DNA of 64,000 bases from Enchytraeus crypticus (taxonomy: Eukaryota > Annelida > Clitellata > Enchytraeida > Enchytraeidae), in NCBI GenBank assembly GCA_905160935.1, contig CAJHZI010000423.1, positions 981,001 through 1,045,000 on the forward strand, in the 5' to 3' direction. The notes under the pieces are model-generated. The model did not search any database. It had not been told where the DNA came from and saw only the letters and a program-made list of their open reading frames with translations. A program made the position numbers and the translations under genes. This document shows positions 59,588 to 64,000 of the stretch, in pieces (position 1 is the stretch's first letter; every line of letters starts with the position of its first letter).

Positions 59588-62483
59588 GGATATATATTGC
59601 TTAATTATCTTTATTATACAGTAATCAAAACTATTTACTTTACTGTTTACTGAATATTGTAAAGTGCCAAAACTAGCAAAACAAAATCGCAAAAAATATT
59701 TCTTTATCATTGCTGCCCAGTCTAAATAAAAATGATATTTAAGATTTCTGCGAGATTCTTAGAAATTCTTTATAGGCTTAAGATTTATAACTAATAGTAA
59801 TTAGCCAATCAGCAGCAGCATCGCTGAAACAATTAGTCGGCTTACATTTAAGTAGATGTATTATTTAATATGAAATGTTACAGTAAGAAATACCAGTCGA
59901 ACAAAGGCCGTAATAACAAGCTAATTCTTCTTAGATGAAATCTTTTAAAACATGACTGAAGGCATTTACTATTTACGTCAGTACTGTATATAATGAAGTG
60001 AACTTAGAAAATCACCCAGGTGTCTGTAGTGGATTAAATTGTTAGAAAAAATTAGCAAGCACAAGCTGGATACTATGGGCTTCTGGGTAACATAGTAAAG
60101 CAACATTCAATAAATGAAATTGTGTTGCGTTAAATCGTTAATAATAACTTGAATCGACAATTGGAGTTAAAATTGATTTATTGACATATCTCATTGGCTG
60201 TAATAATCATGTATTAACATCTGTTTGTGCGACTTGTTGCTTTATCGTTGTATTGTGATCTAAATACAAAATCTTCAAAAATTGGCATCCACATATGCGT
60301 TGATTAAGAAAATTGCTCTACCTCTAAATGTTTATATTGTTCGGTAATGCCAATGAATTTAAAAATGAATTAATTCCCTGCAAACTGCATGTATTTGTAA
60401 GAAGTGACTAACGCAGATAGAGAACCAATGAAGTCTTGTAGCCTTGTAGAGACTGAACCACTTTTGGAAGAGCAAATCGACTTTTGTTCATTTAAGTTTA
60501 ATATAAATATTAAACTTAAATGAGCTATATATAAAGTTATCGGGTTCACTAAGTTTTTGGTTCACTGCCTGTACTAAAGTTATAGAGTTGACTAGGTTAT
60601 CGGATTCACTAGGTTATTAGGGGTTACCTATAATGCTGAAATATTTCAGAGACTAAAAGCATGAGGTGATGAGCTGGAGATCTGAATCCCTGCCAGGTAA
60701 TTCCAGCCAGGTAATATCAGCCAGGTAATTCCAGCCAGATTCTATCAGCAAAGTTATAACAGTTTTAACAGTAAAAATCAAGACAGAGAATCAGAATGTT
60801 ATATCTGTATTTAAACACAACTGTTATCAATGATTCACAACAAGCGTCAAAATCTTAGCAAAATATATTAACAATAAAAATTGTTTTCATACATTGACCG
60901 TAGGCCTGCAAAAGCTAATTAAGAGCAATTGATACAACCCTACAGTTTGGCAATACAATAATTCGTAAAATGAATAAGTTTGAATAGCAAAATCTGTTAT
61001 ATGCGTGTAACTTAACGGTTGTTCTATTAAATATCTGTAGGTTAACTGCAGAGATAAAAAATAATAAAAAATATTAAGACTAAAATTCTTGATTAACGAC
61101 AAGGTTAACATAATAGCAGAAATATCAGTTGTTCCAATGACAGTCCAGCTTTCTAACAAATCCTCTAAGCGCAGAGAGAGTAATATTACACTCACACGCA
61201 CTAGTACAACATTGAGATGAATCTGACAGATTTGTCAAAAGACAAAACACATTAAACTTGAAAGTAGAAACAATCGTAACTTATAGACTCTTTATCGATT
61301 ACTCGATCAACAGAGGCTTAAAATATTATCCAACTTTTAAAAAATGATCCAAAGAAAGTAAATAATTGAGACAGCATTACATCACACACACAAGTTAGTC
61401 AGAACATATTTAAAAAACCTCACGCTCGTTCATAGAATATAACTGTATTAGAAAACAGTGCAATGCTCTCATTTCAGTTCAACGTCATAGCGCACAAATT
61501 TCTAATGACTTTTCTGAAGTTAAGAAAAGGCAGGAGTATCTGATCGGTTCAGAAGTTTTACTTCCAGTGCCCCATCACTGGAACCTACGAGCTTGCATGA
61601 TGAATAATCATGAAGATTATGATTATTAGTATCATATAATCAATAACGAGGAATGAACCAGTAACGGTAGTGTTTTATACCATTCAGGTGGTATATAAGT
61701 TTGTAGATGAATAAAATAACAATCATCAAACTTTCTTAATTGAATTTAAATATGAAGTAAGAATTGACGCTGTATATCGTCGTCACTACTATTTTTACAT
61801 TAACGTGAAAGAAAAGAGAGCGGAAGTAATTACAAGCATTGTATAAAACATTACTAGGAGAACATCTTGCTAATAATGTAATTAATTCAGCAACAAAGAC
61901 ATTAAGATGTAGACGACGTTAAGAAGAAGGTATTGCAGATTGAATAACGTTAAAGTTGAATTGTTAAAAGATCTGAGCTTTGCAGATGAAAGATTGTAGA
62001 AAGAGAAATACAATTAATTAACATTACTCATAAACAGCAAGGACTGGAAAAATCTGCAGGCTTGGTAAGTGTTGGTACTAAGCGCGAATGAGATGAAATG
62101 GATACGAGATAAACTAAAATTGGTTGAGAAATGGGTAGAAGATATGATTCAGTGGGTTGGATGCAACGAATAGTAAAAATAAGAATGAAAAAGAATAACT
62201 ATTAGAGAAAGTAGGCAGAAGAATTGACCATCATGCTCTTTTGCTGGGGATGCCAATTAAAAGATATTCGGTTTTAGAAGGATAAATAAAAATAAAATTT
62301 AGAGAAAGTACATATTTCAGAGTTAGATGATTCGCTAAAGCCATCATATAAGAAACGAAGAACAATCCGCTTGTCAGTGACCCGACAAAGAATTAAATAT
62401 CATCATTAAAACCATTTCACCAATATTACCATTAAAATGTAGATTGAGAGAGAGAGAGAAATAATTCCCGAAGTTCATTTCAT
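59586..62483. other. No gene recognised
   Basis: A 104-codon minus-strand frame at 60887-61201 has no domain or splice support. One short palindrome (TTTAAGTTTAATATAAATAT region near 60.5 kb) and one 15-bp tandem repeat. Confidence 0.45.
60692..60736. repeat. 15-bp tandem repeat, three units
   Basis: GCCAGGTAATTCCAG with one ATATCAG variant. Confidence 0.8.
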
Positions 62484-62752
62484 TATTATCATCATCATTT
62501 TCTTTTTAAATCCCAGTTTAACTAGGGTCAGGATACAAAAAACCTCCACTCTTCGCTATCCCATACCAAATCATCAGTAAATCTTCTATAATCTCTTCTA
62601 CTCGTTTTTATAAAATTTTGTAGAAATTTCTGGAGCCTAGACGCTAGCAAACCGAATACCCTTTCAGACGTTGGTTTGGATCTTAGTGCTTTAGTCGCCT
62701 TCTGTGAGGCGTGCAGTCACCGGTTGGTCTATTCTTCAAACAAACAGATACA
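62484..62752 (-). mobile_element. SINE family B, near full length
   Basis: Holds all blocks of the family: the GACCAACCGGTGACTGCACG head, AGATCCAAACCAACGTCTGA, GGAGCCTAG region in reverse, CCTAGTTAAACTGGGATTTA and the ATG tail. Confidence 0.74.
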
Positions 62753-63283
62753 ACATCGGTTCATCCTATTATTATGTTTTTAAGAATATTTAAAGTAGGC
62801 CTTCAGAAGTTCCATATATAAACGTAACAGTTCTACCGACACTTCAATGTCACTAATGCAAGCTGTATCTCCAATGTATCACGTGAAACGTAACAGCAAT
62901 ACAGCGCTATAATAATAATATTTAAGAATAAACAGAATTCACATTCTAATTAGTTACACAGAGAAGAAATAGATTAGTTAATTCAGACATACCAACAATA
63001 AGCCACCATATCTAAGGCAAACAACAAGGACATTAGAACAACTATTTCTTCATTTTAACAGCTTACTTACTATTTTGCTCACTCGTTGAATAAACAAAAT
63101 GAAACACAATTGCGGTTTACTTAGTCTATAGGCCCAACTGAACAATATTCAGTATCCATTTCTACATGTAACAATATCAAACAGTTGCAGATGTTTCCGA
63201 CAAAATTCTCAGCTATACTAATTAATACCCTTTTGATAACCATAGACTGTCGCTTACAGATGGCTCAAGTTTCTGAGCTTAAC

Positions 63284-63364
63284 ATTAAACCATCATCATC
63301 AACATCATTATCATCATCATCATCACCATCATTATCATCAGCATAATCATAATCATCATCGTCG
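63284..63364. repeat. (ATC)n microsatellite, imperfect
   Basis: CATCATCATC interspersed with ATT and CGT triplets, 50 nt before a SINE E tail. Confidence 0.85.
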
Positions 63365-63404
63365 TCATAATCAAAATAGCCACAGACGGTTACAGTCGAT
63401 GATT

Positions 63405-63443
63405 TAGTGTAAAGATGATGAGGAAACGGACGTTAAACCTTTA

Positions 63444-63478
<35 letters not shown>

Positions 63479-63480
63479 AG
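63405..63480 (+). mobile_element. SINE family E, tail end only
   Basis: GATGATGAGGAAACGGACGT, then TAAACC and about 40 nt of (TTA)n. Confidence 0.65.
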
Positions 63481-64000
63481 TGAAAACCGACCAGTATAAT
63501 GTAAAAAATCAGTGACTTTACTGTTAATACTGCTTTACCTCGTTAGCTTTCACTAATCCTCTGTTGTTTACTCCGATTTAATTCTGTCATTAATTTTCGT
63601 AATGAGTCCAGAAAGATCTAAGATTCCAGATGTAACAAACTTAAATTACGCAAAGTAGACGTAATCAAATTAAGAAGTTGCTGGAATATCATCTTCTAAG
63701 AATATCGGACTAAATGCAACATACATATGTAAAAATGTAATCACAACCTAACAGTAAAATGTGCAGTAATTATTAGACAAACAGAAACAGACGTTACACT
63801 AAGCTTTAGTGCTTTGCATAAATTCACCTAAGCGGTAATAAACTCTTATACTAAGCGATAAACTTTTTTCAGTGCTTTAGTGATATTTCTAATTGAAAAG
63901 TATACATTTTAAATTGGAAAAATCACTAAAGCACAGATATAGCACTTACGGTCATAAAATGCACTTCTTTAAAATTAATAACCAAACCATACGTGTAACT

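Overview
This is a stretch of animal nuclear DNA, most likely from an arthropod. It is A/T-rich, crowded with microsatellites and decayed non-LTR retrotransposons and SINEs, and carries only two genes that I can build with confidence, both split by introns with GT-AG ends. The arthropod call rests on a three-exon Ly6/uPAR gene of the insect/crustacean type and on a TCAGT-type initiator at the likely start of the second gene. It is an inference, not a proven assignment.

Layout. 1-16.3 kb: no gene recognised; scattered SINE copies (families called A, B, C and E here), short tandem repeats and unexplained A/T-rich DNA. 16.3-18.9 kb, minus strand: a complete Ly6/uPAR-domain GPI-anchor-type protein of 147 residues in three coding exons, with a hairpin just before its poly(A) signal. 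19-24.5 kb: a cluster of three decayed copies of one LINE (two in tandem, one inverted) whose 3' end runs into (GA)n. 24.5-49 kb: repeats, including an 18-bp minisatellite with a 162-bp higher-order unit, a second LINE family carrying a reverse-transcriptase YADD box interrupted by a perfect 21-bp hairpin, and about 1.2 kb of (ATCC)n/(ATCT)n. 49.4-57.7 kb, plus strand: an eight-coding-exon gene for a 431-residue secreted, cysteine-free (after the signal peptide), acidic protein resembling a prohormone/granin-type precursor; I do not recognise its family. 57.7-64 kb: no gene recognised.

The repeats form a coherent picture. At least six recurrent retroelement families are present, most ending in a simple repeat of their own: LINE in (GA)n, SINE E in (TAA)n, SINE F in (ATTG)n, SINE B in (ATG)n, SINE C in (TTATG)n. 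SINE A, E and F have different heads and tails but share a similar block of about 45 nt (consensus like CTGACAT...GAGGAAAC.GACGTTAA), the layout expected of a SINE superfamily with a conserved central domain. The two genes are unrelated in sequence and show no sign of working together; both products would enter the secretory pathway.
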